DNA of 64,000 nt from Opitutia bacterium (GTDB lineage Bacteria; Verrucomicrobiota; Verrucomicrobiia; Opitutales; UBA953), in the NCBI GenBank assembly GCA_947453335.1, contig CANGFP010000001.1:372001-436000 (forward strand). The letters are read 5' to 3'. This document shows positions 44,158 to 50,982 of this stretch, one piece after another. The notes below the pieces were generated by a model. The model was not told the DNA's origin and did no database searches. It saw nothing but the letters and a program-made list of their open reading frames with translations. The position numbers and the translations under genes were made by a program. How positions within the stretch are numbered: the first letter of the stretch is position 1; every line of letters starts with the position of its first letter.

Positions 44158-45393
44158 TCAGCGGCGCAACGAGGCGTCAGGACGGATGCAAAGGACGACG
44201 CCGACCGACAGCAAGGCAATCGCCGCGAAGGCGCCGAAGATGATATTGAGCGGTATATGAGCGTCCCGCATCAGGCCGAAGCCCCAGTCGGCCAGGCCGC
44301 CGCAGCTGATGCTGGCGAGGTTCATGAGCCCGTAGCCGGTCGCGCGCAGCTCGGGCCGCACGAGCTGGCAGAGGATGGGCATGTTGTTGCAGTCGAAGAA
44401 GCCCCAGCCGAGCCCGAACAGGATGAGGAACCCGATGGCCACGGTGAGGGTCGCGGCGTTGCCGACGCCGAAGAGCGCGGGCAGGAAGAGCATCATGCCG
44501 AGCGCGCTGACGAAGATGCGCCCGCGGTCCGTCCGCCGCATCCAGCGGTCGGCGAGCCACCCGCCGATACCCACGCCGAGGAGCGAGGCGATCTGGACGT
44601 AGAGCACGGCCGAGACGCCGGCTTTGCCCTGGCCGAGGCCGAACTGCTCGCGGAGGATGTCAGGCATCCAGTCCTTCACGACCCAGCCAGCCAGCGCAGG
44701 CAGGGTGAAGTAGAGCACGAGCAGTCGGAACCCCGGGTTGGCGAGCAGCTCGCCGAACGCCGGCAGGAACTTGGGCGATGTTCCGGCGGCGGCGCGCTCG
44801 GGCGGGTCGCGCAGGAGCAGGAAGAGCGGGAGCGCGTAGAGCACGCCGACGGCGCCGCACCAGTCGAAGGCCGTGCGCCAGCCGATGTCCGGGCTGTCCG
44901 CGGCGTAGCCGGCGAAGCCGCCGAGGATGACGCCGACATAGATGCCCATCTGGTGGAAGCCGACCGCGCGGGAGCGCGTCGCGCCGAGATGGAAGTCGGT
45001 GATCAGCGCCAAGGCCGCCGGGATGTAGAACGCTTCGCTGACGCCCATGAGCGCGCGGGCCGCGAGCAGCTGATGGAAGCCGTGCACGTGCCCCATGTAC
45101 CACGTCGTCGCCGACCAGACCAGCAGGCTGGCGCAGATCACGTTGCGCCGGTTGAGGCGGTCGGAGAGGAATCCGCCCAGGGGGCTGAGGAACGCGTAGA
45201 CCCATTTGAAGGAGCCCAGGACCAGGCCCCAGTTGGCCTTGTTGCCGATGTCGGGGAGGTCGGCCATCATCGACCCCTTCATCGCCGCGAGCATCTGGCG
45301 ATCGAGGTAGTTGAGCAGCGCCACCGGCACGAGCAGCGCGACGACCAACCAAGCGGTCCGCGGCAGGGCCGATGCCTCGTCGTGCCCGTTCAT
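44158..45393 (-). CDS. MFS transporter, candidate sialic acid permease
   Basis: A 411-residue, 12-helix carrier from ATG 45391-45393. Helix 1 is LLVPVALLNYLDRQML, the signature loop is GFLSDRLNRRNVI, and the helix 4-5 region is ALMGVSEAFYIPAALALITDFHLGATRSRAVGFHQMG, as in anion:cation symporter-like permeases. The longer upstream frame would cross into the neighbouring gene and is not used. The start overlaps the exported mutarotase stop by four bases. By position it should bring sialic acid into the cell, like Bacteroides NanT; the sequence alone does not prove the substrate. Confidence 0.85.
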   Translation of the reverse strand: MNGHDEASALPRTAWLVVALLVPVALLNYLDRQMLAAMKGSMMADLPDIGNKANWGLVLGSFKWVYAFLSPLGGFLSDRLNRRNVICASLLVWSATTWYMGHVHGFHQLLAARALMGVSEAFYIPAALALITDFHLGATRSRAVGFHQMGIYVGVILGGFAGYAADSPDIGWRTAFDWCGAVGVLYALPLFLLLRDPPERAAAGTSPKFLPAFGELLANPGFRLLVLYFTLPALAGWVVKDWMPDILREQFGLGQGKAGVSAVLYVQIASLLGVGIGGWLADRWMRRTDRGRIFVSALGMMLFLPALFGVGNAATLTVAIGFLILFGLGWGFFDCNNMPILCQLVRPELRATGYGLMNLASISCGGLADWGFGLMRDAHIPLNIIFGAFAAIALLSVGVVLCIRPDASLRR

Positions 45394-46445
45394 CGGAGCT
45401 TCGCCGGGATGCTCCAGCGCGTGCAGGCGGGCGTCCGGACGCCGGGGCGCGTCTCGCCGCTGATGGTCACGAGGTCGTCGCCCAGCCGCAGCAGCGGCGC
45501 GGTCGCGACGGGATGCGGCCACGTGTCCACGACCTGGGTCTCGAAGGTCTCGGTGTCGACCATGACGATCCGGGCCGTCTGGCCGGGGTGCGTGGCGGGC
45601 GGTTTGCCGTAGTGGCCGCCGTCGTCGCCGCCGACGAAGAAGAGGTGGTTGCCGGTGGCGACGCCCGGTCCGGCGCTTGCGGCTAGCGGTGCGGCGAGCG
45701 CATGGAAGCGCGTGCCTTGCCCGTTCTGCGCCGAGTAGGTGAGCGCGTCGCGGTAAGTGCGCACGGGTTTGCCTTGGTCCGCCGAAAGCGCGCAGCCGCC
45801 CAGCCAGACCGTCGTGCCGTTCTCGTCGGCCCCGACGAGCGGCAGGATGCGCGCGTATTCCTCCTTTTCGTCGGTGGACCTCCAGCCGGCCGTCGGATGC
45901 GCGAGGTCCAGCACGGTCGTCGTGGCGAGCGCGGAGGTGGCGTTGGCGCTCAGCGTCCCTCCGGTCAGCGCGAGCCGGGTGCCGACCACGAAGCAGCCCG
46001 CGTACGCGCGCGGTTCATGGAGCTTGGGGCCGAAGGGGGCGCAGGTGCCGTCGAGGCGCGCGACGATGACTTCGGCGAGATGCCCGTCGGCGTTGCAGCC
46101 GCCCGCGATGACGAGGCCGTCGCGCGCGGGCGTCGCGGCGAAGCCGGCGTAGGCGTTGGGCGTAGGGAGCTCGCCGACCTTTCGCCACGACCACTTGCCG
46201 TCCGTCTTCTTCAGCAGGAAGACGTGCTTGTAGAAGACCTTCACGCCGCCGTCCCACGGCATCTTGTCAGGGAAGTTGCTGCCGCCCGCGGCGAGGATGA
46301 CCTCTTGGCCGTCCGCGTCCTTGAGCACCGCGGCCATCATGCCTGCGCGCCCGAGCGGATCCGGCAGGTCCGGCAACGCCTCCGCTGCCACCAAGCGGAG
46401 GGCGAGGCAGAGCAGGGCGAAGGCGCGAACGGTGGACAGGGGCAT
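45390..46445 (-). CDS. nanM: exported NanM-like N-acetylneuraminate mutarotase (Kelch)
   Basis: Speeds conversion of the alpha-anomer released by sialidase to the beta-anomer. The 351-residue Kelch-type propeller has a signal peptide (AFALLCLALRLVAAEA), so it acts in the periplasm. AAGGSNFPDKMPWDGGVKVFY is the hallmark NanM block, with further Kelch blades LVIAGGCNADG, LALTGGTLS, VWLGGCALS and FFVGGDDGGHY. The order of blades fits the cyclically permuted mutarotase subfamily. It overlaps the transporter gene (ATGA). A second, signal-less homologue lies 51 bases upstream. Confidence 0.87.
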   Translation of the reverse strand: MPLSTVRAFALLCLALRLVAAEALPDLPDPLGRAGMMAAVLKDADGQEVILAAGGSNFPDKMPWDGGVKVFYKHVFLLKKTDGKWSWRKVGELPTPNAYAGFAATPARDGLVIAGGCNADGHLAEVIVARLDGTCAPFGPKLHEPRAYAGCFVVGTRLALTGGTLSANATSALATTTVLDLAHPTAGWRSTDEKEEYARILPLVGADENGTTVWLGGCALSADQGKPVRTYRDALTYSAQNGQGTRFHALAAPLAASAGPGVATGNHLFFVGGDDGGHYGKPPATHPGQTARIVMVDTETFETQVVDTWPHPVATAPLLRLGDDLVTISGETRPGVRTPACTRWSIPAKLR

Positions 46446-46496
46446 GTCGGGGGTACCTGTAGATACCGCCCCGACGAAGGCCTGCCAGCCTAAGCG

Positions 46497-47471
46497 TTAT
46501 TCCTCGCGGCCCAACCAGCCTTCGGAGGAGCGCATGCAGGGACGGATCTCGCCGTTTACGACCGCAATCCCTCCATTCCACTTCGCGCAGCCCGTCGTCA
46601 GCAGGGCCGCCGGCGCCTCGCCGGCATCCTGCCACGCATCGAGCGTCTTGTCGTACGCCAGGATCTTCTTGGAGAAACCCGGATGCTTCGCGGCTTCGAC
46701 CTTGCCGGCCAAGCTGCCGTCGTCGCCGCCGATGAGCAGCGCTTGTTCGCCGACAAAGGGGCAGGGTGTCGGCGCGGCCGCGATGGGGCGAGGCAGGGCC
46801 GCGATTCGGCGCCATTCCTTGCCGAGCGTGAAGGCGTGGCAATCGGTGAGGTATTCGCGTTCGGCGCCCTTCGCGCCAGCCGTGAGTGCGACGCCGCCGA
46901 AGAGGAAGAACGTGTCCTTCGTGCCGGCGGCCTGCGCGAGCATGCGGCCCGAGCCGGCCCAGAGCGGAAGTTCCTTCCAGCCGCCGGTGAGGTTCGCGAG
47001 GTCGATGGCGTAGGCCGTCGAGGACGCCGCGGTGGCGTCGGGGCGTTCGGTGCCGCCGGCGACGATGACCTTGCTGCCGACGAGCGCGCCGGCCGCGTAG
47101 GCGAGCGGTCGAGGCAGGAAGGGGAAGGGACGCACCTTGAGCTCGCCGTCCTCGACGCTGAGCACGTAGCAGTCCTGGTAATGGCGTTCGGCGTTGGCGC
47201 CGCCGATGGTCAGCAGGCCTTGGCGGATGGAGATGCCGACGCCGTAGCCGATCGCGCGGGGCAGCTTGCCGAGCGCGGTCCACTTGCGGTTGCGCGGGCC
47301 GATGGAGTACACGGTGTCGTGCCAGGCCTTGGCGCCGCCTTCCCAGGCGGGCTTCGTCGGGAAGTTTGAACCCCCGGCCATCAGCAGCAGGTCTCCGGAG
47401 GTGCCGAGGAAGGCTCCACCGACGCCCGGGGCGTTGGGAGATTCAGGGATCCGGGTCCAGCGCATCGACAT
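46497..47471 (-). CDS. NanM-like mutarotase paralogue lacking a signal peptide
   Basis: A 324-residue Kelch propeller, the first gene of the minus-strand nan unit. The hallmark LMAGGSNFPTKPAWEGGAKAWHD is present, followed by LLTIGGANAERHYQDCYVL, VIVAGGTERPD, FFLFGGVALTAG and LLIGGDDGSLAG. The N-terminus MSMRWTRIPESPNAP shows no signal sequence, so the product is predicted cytoplasmic unless the true start lies elsewhere; no upstream in-frame extension with a hydrophobic stretch is seen. It may act on intracellular sialic acid or a related keto-sugar. Identity to the exported paralogue appears low outside the motifs, so this is an old duplication or separate acquisition. Confidence 0.83.
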   Translation of the reverse strand: MSMRWTRIPESPNAPGVGGAFLGTSGDLLLMAGGSNFPTKPAWEGGAKAWHDTVYSIGPRNRKWTALGKLPRAIGYGVGISIRQGLLTIGGANAERHYQDCYVLSVEDGELKVRPFPFLPRPLAYAAGALVGSKVIVAGGTERPDATAASSTAYAIDLANLTGGWKELPLWAGSGRMLAQAAGTKDTFFLFGGVALTAGAKGAEREYLTDCHAFTLGKEWRRIAALPRPIAAAPTPCPFVGEQALLIGGDDGSLAGKVEAAKHPGFSKKILAYDKTLDAWQDAGEAPAALLTTGCAKWNGGIAVVNGEIRPCMRSSEGWLGREE

Positions 47472-47588
47472 GACGACATAAGCAAGACACGGCGTCGTGG
47501 CCTGTCCAGAGCTTAGCCGAGGTTTCTCCCGAGTTTGCTAGGGTATTCGGTGGTTTTGCGGGGGTCGGTCCGTCGCGATGGGTTTTGT

Positions 47589-47594
47589 TTGACA
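47589..47594 (+). promoter_or_regulatory. possible -35 box of tRNA-Asn
   Basis: A perfect TTGACA lies 40 bases before the tRNA 5' end. The best -10 partner (TTCATT, 47614-47619) is 19 bases away and weak, so only the -35 element is supported. Confidence 0.3.
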
Positions 47595-47634
47595 GCCTTG
47601 CCCGATTATTGCCTTCATTCAGGTCCTTTCGCAC

Positions 47635-47709
<75 letters not shown>

Positions 47710-47725
47710 GAAAGGGTCCTTTGCG

Positions 47726-47760
47726 CGGACCGACCTCCTTGGGTCGGTCCGTCTGCTTTC
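47726..47760 (+). terminator. intrinsic terminator of tRNA-Asn
   Basis: A perfect 10-bp stem (47726-47735 with 47742-47751, arm CGGACCGACC) with loop TCCTTG, then TCTGCTTTC. It sits 16 bases after the tRNA. Confidence 0.75.
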
Positions 47761-47807
47761 ACCTTGTCCTTGACCACGGAGGCGGTTGCGGGAGGATGCA
47801 AGCCACC

Positions 47808-47927
47808 ATGGGCCAGCAAACCAACAAGATCATCAAGCGTCGTCGTCGTCGTGCTTATCTCGAGCGCAAGAAGGAGCGGATCAAGGCCGCCCGCGTCGCC
47901 GCCAACAAGAAGAAGTCCAAGAAGTGA
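47808..47927 (+). CDS. 39-residue highly basic small protein
   Basis: ATG 47808 to TGA 47925-47927. The product opens MGQQTNKIIKRRRRRAYLERKK and ends in KKKSKK; about half of its residues are Arg or Lys, and it is likely helical. A GGAGG at 47791-47795 lies 12 bases upstream; an in-frame ATG at 47796 would leave no spacing. I have the impression that very similar short basic proteins recur in Verrucomicrobia, which would suggest a nucleic-acid- or ribosome-associated role, but this is recollection rather than proof. The lipoprotein gene begins 14 bases after its stop. Confidence 0.7.
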   Translation: MGQQTNKIIKRRRRRAYLERKKERIKAARVAANKKKSKK

Positions 47928-47941
47928 AGCGGAGGGGTGGC

Positions 47942-48439
47942 ATGGCCTGCTGGCAGGCCGCGCTCATCGCGCTGGCCCTGACCGCCTGCGACACCCCGCC
48001 TCCTTCCGCAGTCGAGCTCCCCGGGGTAGCCTATGTGCACCCGTTGCGGCGCTCCGAGGCCGACGTGGCCCGCGCTTCCGAGGCGTTCTACGCCAAGGAG
48101 ACCCACGGTCAGGACGTCGTCTTCCGGACGACCGAGCACGAGCGGGCAGGTTATTATTTCTACACCAAGTTCGACCTGGAGCCGCCGGAGGGCGCCCGCA
48201 TCGTGCTTGAGGTGGTCCGCACGGAGGCCGCGCCACCGGAGCGTTTCGTGTTCGCCACGACGATGCGTCCGAAGTTCCCCGTCGGCGAATACGTCATCGG
48301 TTTGACCGGTAAGGAAGCCGGTGACGCCCGTTGGGTGCCCATCGCGTGGCGCGTGTCCTTGGTCGATGCCCAGGGCAAGGTCGTGGCGTCGACGCACAGC
48401 TTCCTCTGGGGCTCGCCCACGGACCTCATCCGTCGCTAG
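47942..48439 (+). CDS. small lipoprotein of unknown function
   Basis: A 165-residue product with a lipoprotein signal (QAALIALALTAC, lipobox LTAC, Cys16). The mature domain is a beta-sandwich-like sequence: FRTTEHERAGYYFYTKFDL, GARIVLEVVRTEA, RFVFATTMRPKFPVGEYVIGLTG, and ARWVPIAWRVSLVDAQGKVVAS. No family is recognised and no catalytic residues stand out. ATG 47942 has a GGAGGGG 6 bases upstream; a GTG overlapping the previous stop (47924) is the alternative. It lies between the basic small protein and the DNA glycosylase, three bases from the latter. Confidence 0.7.
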   Translation: MACWQAALIALALTACDTPPPSAVELPGVAYVHPLRRSEADVARASEAFYAKETHGQDVVFRTTEHERAGYYFYTKFDLEPPEGARIVLEVVRTEAAPPERFVFATTMRPKFPVGEYVIGLTGKEAGDARWVPIAWRVSLVDAQGKVVASTHSFLWGSPTDLIRR

Positions 48440-48442
48440 GTC

Positions 48443-49390
48443 ATGACGCCTTGCGCTTGGTCCGCCTGGCGTCCGCTGCGGTTGGTCGAGCCGGTGCCGG
48501 TCGGCACCTTGCGAGAGCAATTGGATGGCGGGCAGTCGTTCCGTTGGTCGGTCGATGAGGACGGTGCCTGGACAGGTGTCTTCGGGTGTACGCTCGCCGG
48601 GTTGCGCGGCACGGACCGCGGATTGGAATGGCGCGGTCTCGTCGGGGTTGACGGCACCGAGGCGGCGCTGCTGCGATATCTCGACGCCGACGGCACGCAG
48701 GCGAAGCTGACCGACGCCCTGCCGTGGCGGTCCGACGGGGTCTTACTCGCGGCGATCGCCGCCCATCCCGGGCTGCGCATCCTGCGTCAGGACCCGCAGG
48801 AGGCGCTCATCGGTTTCCTCTGCAGCTCGAACAAGCGCATCCTGCAGATCCGGCAGATGGTCGCGCGCTTGGCCGAGTCGCTCGGCGATCCGCTCGGCGG
48901 CGGCCACCACGCGTTGCCCAGCTGGTCGCAGTTGGCGGCGGCGAGCGAGGCGCAGCTGAAGGCCTGCGCTTTGGGGTATCGCGCCGCTTTCCTGCGCGGC
49001 ACGGCTCGGCGTCTGCTCGCCCGACCGCGTTGGGCGGAGGAGTTCGCGGCCTTGTCCACCGCGGAACTCCTCGCCGAACTGCAATCGCTGCCCGGCGTCG
49101 GCCCGAAGGTGGCCGCGTGCGTGGCGCTTTTCGGTTTCGGAAGGTTGGAGAGCTTTCCCGTCGACACCTGGGTCGTGCAGGCCTTGGCCGGCGCCTATGG
49201 TTTCCATGGTTGGGCGCCCGCGCGGCTGGAGGAGTTCGGACGCGCGCACTTCGGGCCGGCTGCCGGCCTCGCGCAGCAATACCTCTTCGCGGCCGCGCGC
49301 GCCGACGTCCTGCCGATGCCCTTCCGGGCCGAAGCGTCCTCGCCTAAGCCGGTACGCCGCCCCAAGTCGCGCGCACGACCTCGTCGGTGA
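48443..49390 (+). CDS. ogg: 8-oxoguanine DNA glycosylase (OGG1-type)
   Basis: Excises 8-oxoguanine and nicks the strand as a beta-lyase. The 315-residue protein follows the eukaryotic OGG1 layout: an N-terminal domain with GGQSFRW (29-35), FLCSSNKRILQIRQMV, GYRAAFLR, then the helix-hairpin-helix-GPD motif LPGVGPKVAACVALFGFGRLESFPVDTW. Catalytic Lys222 and Asp241 are 19 residues apart, the same as human Lys249/Asp268. A basic tail follows. The start lies three bases after the lipoprotein stop. Its 3' end overlaps the convergent ABC ATPase gene by 47 bases, an unusually long overlap. Confidence 0.9.
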   Translation: MTPCAWSAWRPLRLVEPVPVGTLREQLDGGQSFRWSVDEDGAWTGVFGCTLAGLRGTDRGLEWRGLVGVDGTEAALLRYLDADGTQAKLTDALPWRSDGVLLAAIAAHPGLRILRQDPQEALIGFLCSSNKRILQIRQMVARLAESLGDPLGGGHHALPSWSQLAAASEAQLKACALGYRAAFLRGTARRLLARPRWAEEFAALSTAELLAELQSLPGVGPKVAACVALFGFGRLESFPVDTWVVQALAGAYGFHGWAPARLEEFGRAHFGPAAGLAQQYLFAAARADVLPMPFRAEASSPKPVRRPKSRARPRR

Positions 49391-50045
49391 GCGTCTGGGC
49401 CGGAGTCCCGACGGCGACCAAGCGGCTTTCCTGCAGCACGAGGACACGGTCGCAGGCGCGGGCCCACGCGAGGTCGTGCGTCGCGAGCAGCACCGCGGCG
49501 CCGGCTTGGGCGGAGGCGCGGACGGCGCGGGCCACGAGCTCGGACCGGCAGAGGTCCAGCGCCGTGGTCGGTTCGTCGAGCAGCAGCGCCTTGCCGTAGG
49601 CGTCGCCGAGCGCGGCGAAGGTCACGCACAGGTGCGCGGCTTTGCGTTCGCCGCCGGACAGGCGCGAGAGCCGTGCCCGGAACTTGTCGCCGAGGCCGAG
49701 TCGGTCCAGCCAGAGGCGGAAGGCCTGCGGGTCCGGCGAGATCTCGCCGAGTTCCTCGACGGTGAAGTCCCAGGCCGACTGCGGGTGCTGCGGCGCATAG
49801 GCCAAGCGGACCGACAGTTGCCCGGCCGCCGCCTTCCGGGGGTCGACGCCTGCGAGCGAGAGTTCGCCCGTCGCGGTCGGCAGCAGGCCTGCGCACGCGC
49901 GGAGCAGCGTCGTCTTGCCGGCGCCGTTCGCGCCGACGACCGCGACGACCTCGCCGGCGGCGACGGAGAGCGCGACGCCGTCCAGCGCGGCGCGGCCCGC
50001 GAGGTCGACGGAAAGCCGCAGGGCCTGGAGCAGGGCGTCACTCAT
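49344..50045 (-). CDS. ABC importer ATPase (FecE/BtuD-type)
   Basis: A 233-residue nucleotide-binding subunit with Walker A VGANGAGKTT, Q-loop AYAPQHPQSAWDFTV, signature LSRLSGGERKAAHL, Walker B KALLLDEPTTALD and switch LLATHDLAWA. It pairs with the FecCD-type permease whose 3' end overlaps its start by 8 bases, so the complex imports a siderophore, haem, cobalamin or a similar metal chelate. It is slightly short for the family, consistent with a compact ATPase. The 3' end overlaps the DNA glycosylase gene on the other strand. Confidence 0.9.
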   Translation of the reverse strand: MSDALLQALRLSVDLAGRAALDGVALSVAAGEVVAVVGANGAGKTTLLRACAGLLPTATGELSLAGVDPRKAAAGQLSVRLAYAPQHPQSAWDFTVEELGEISPDPQAFRLWLDRLGLGDKFRARLSRLSGGERKAAHLCVTFAALGDAYGKALLLDEPTTALDLCRSELVARAVRASAQAGAAVLLATHDLAWARACDRVLVLQESRLVAVGTPAQTLTDEVVRATWGGVPA

Positions 50046-50982
50046 GGCGGCGGGAGGCGATCCAGACGAACGCGGGCGCGCCCAGCAGCGCCGTCATGGC
50101 GGCGGCCGAGAGCGGCGCCTGCGTCCACAGCGAACGGCCCAAGGTGTCCGCGAGCAGGAGCAGCCCGCCGCCCAGCAGGCCGGCGAGCGGGAGCATCGCG
50201 CCGTGGCGCGGACCGACCAAGGCTCGCGCGAGGTGCGGCGCGAGCAGGCCGATGAAGGCGACCTGGCCGACGAGGCAGGTCGCGGCGGCCGCGGCCAGCG
50301 CGGTGAGCAGGACGCCGTGGCGACGGGCGGCGTCGACTTCGGTGCCGAGGCACCGCGCCGTGTCCTCGCCGAGCGCGAGGCGGTCGAGCGCGCCGGCTTG
50401 GGTGAGCAGGAGCACGCTGGCGCTGAGGCAACCAAGGATCGGCGCCCACGCGAGCTCGAGGGTCGCGCTGCCCAGCCAATCACCGGCGGCGCCGTTGACC
50501 AGCACGTCGCGGGCTTCCGGGAAGCGCGCGGCGACGACGAGCGTGCCCGCGGCGGTGAAGGCGTTGAGTCCGAGGCCGGCGAGGAGCAGCTGGGCGGAGG
50601 AGCGGCGCCCTGCGGCCAGCATCAGCACGCCCGAGGTGGCCAGCGCGCCGCCGAAGGCCGCGGCCGGCAAGGTCCACCGGTGGTTCCAGGCGAAGTCGGC
50701 GCCGCCTGCGAGCAGCAGCGCGATGCCGAGCAGCGCGCCGCCGAACACGCCGGTCAGGCCAGGGTCGGCCAAGGGATTGCGGAACACGCCCTGCTGGTTC
50801 GCGCCGCCGAGCCCCAAGGCGCAGCCGGCGGCGAGCGCCGCGAGCACGCGCGGGAGGCGGAGCATCAGCAGCTCGCCGTTGGCCCCCCAGCCGAAGCCGG
50901 CTGAGCCGCACGCCAAGGCCCCCAAGGCCAGCAGCGCGAGCAGGCAGGCCGCTAGGCCGAAGGTTCCGGCGCGACGGTCCAT
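50038..50982 (-). CDS. FecCD-family ABC importer permease
   Basis: A 314-residue inner-membrane subunit with about ten helices. The family block RLPRVLAALAAGCALGLGGANQQGVFRNPLADPGLTGVFGGA is complete, as is the late LVGQVAFIGLLAPHLARALVGPRHGAMLP. These permeases carry vitamin B12, haem and ferric siderophores. No periplasmic binding protein or TonB receptor lies next to the pair; the upstream gene on the same strand is an AsmA-like protein whose stop directly abuts this start. The substrate cannot be assigned. Confidence 0.92.
   Translation of the reverse strand: MDRRAGTFGLAACLLALLALGALACGSAGFGWGANGELLMLRLPRVLAALAAGCALGLGGANQQGVFRNPLADPGLTGVFGGALLGIALLLAGGADFAWNHRWTLPAAAFGGALATSGVLMLAAGRRSSAQLLLAGLGLNAFTAAGTLVVAARFPEARDVLVNGAAGDWLGSATLELAWAPILGCLSASVLLLTQAGALDRLALGEDTARCLGTEVDAARRHGVLLTALAAAAATCLVGQVAFIGLLAPHLARALVGPRHGAMLPLAGLLGGGLLLLADTLGRSLWTQAPLSAAAMTALLGAPAFVWIASRRHE

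Noticed and set aside
43263-44219. 318-codon minus-strand ORF in a second frame over the lyase gene
   Set aside because: Arg/Pro/His-rich frame-shadow of nanA without motifs.
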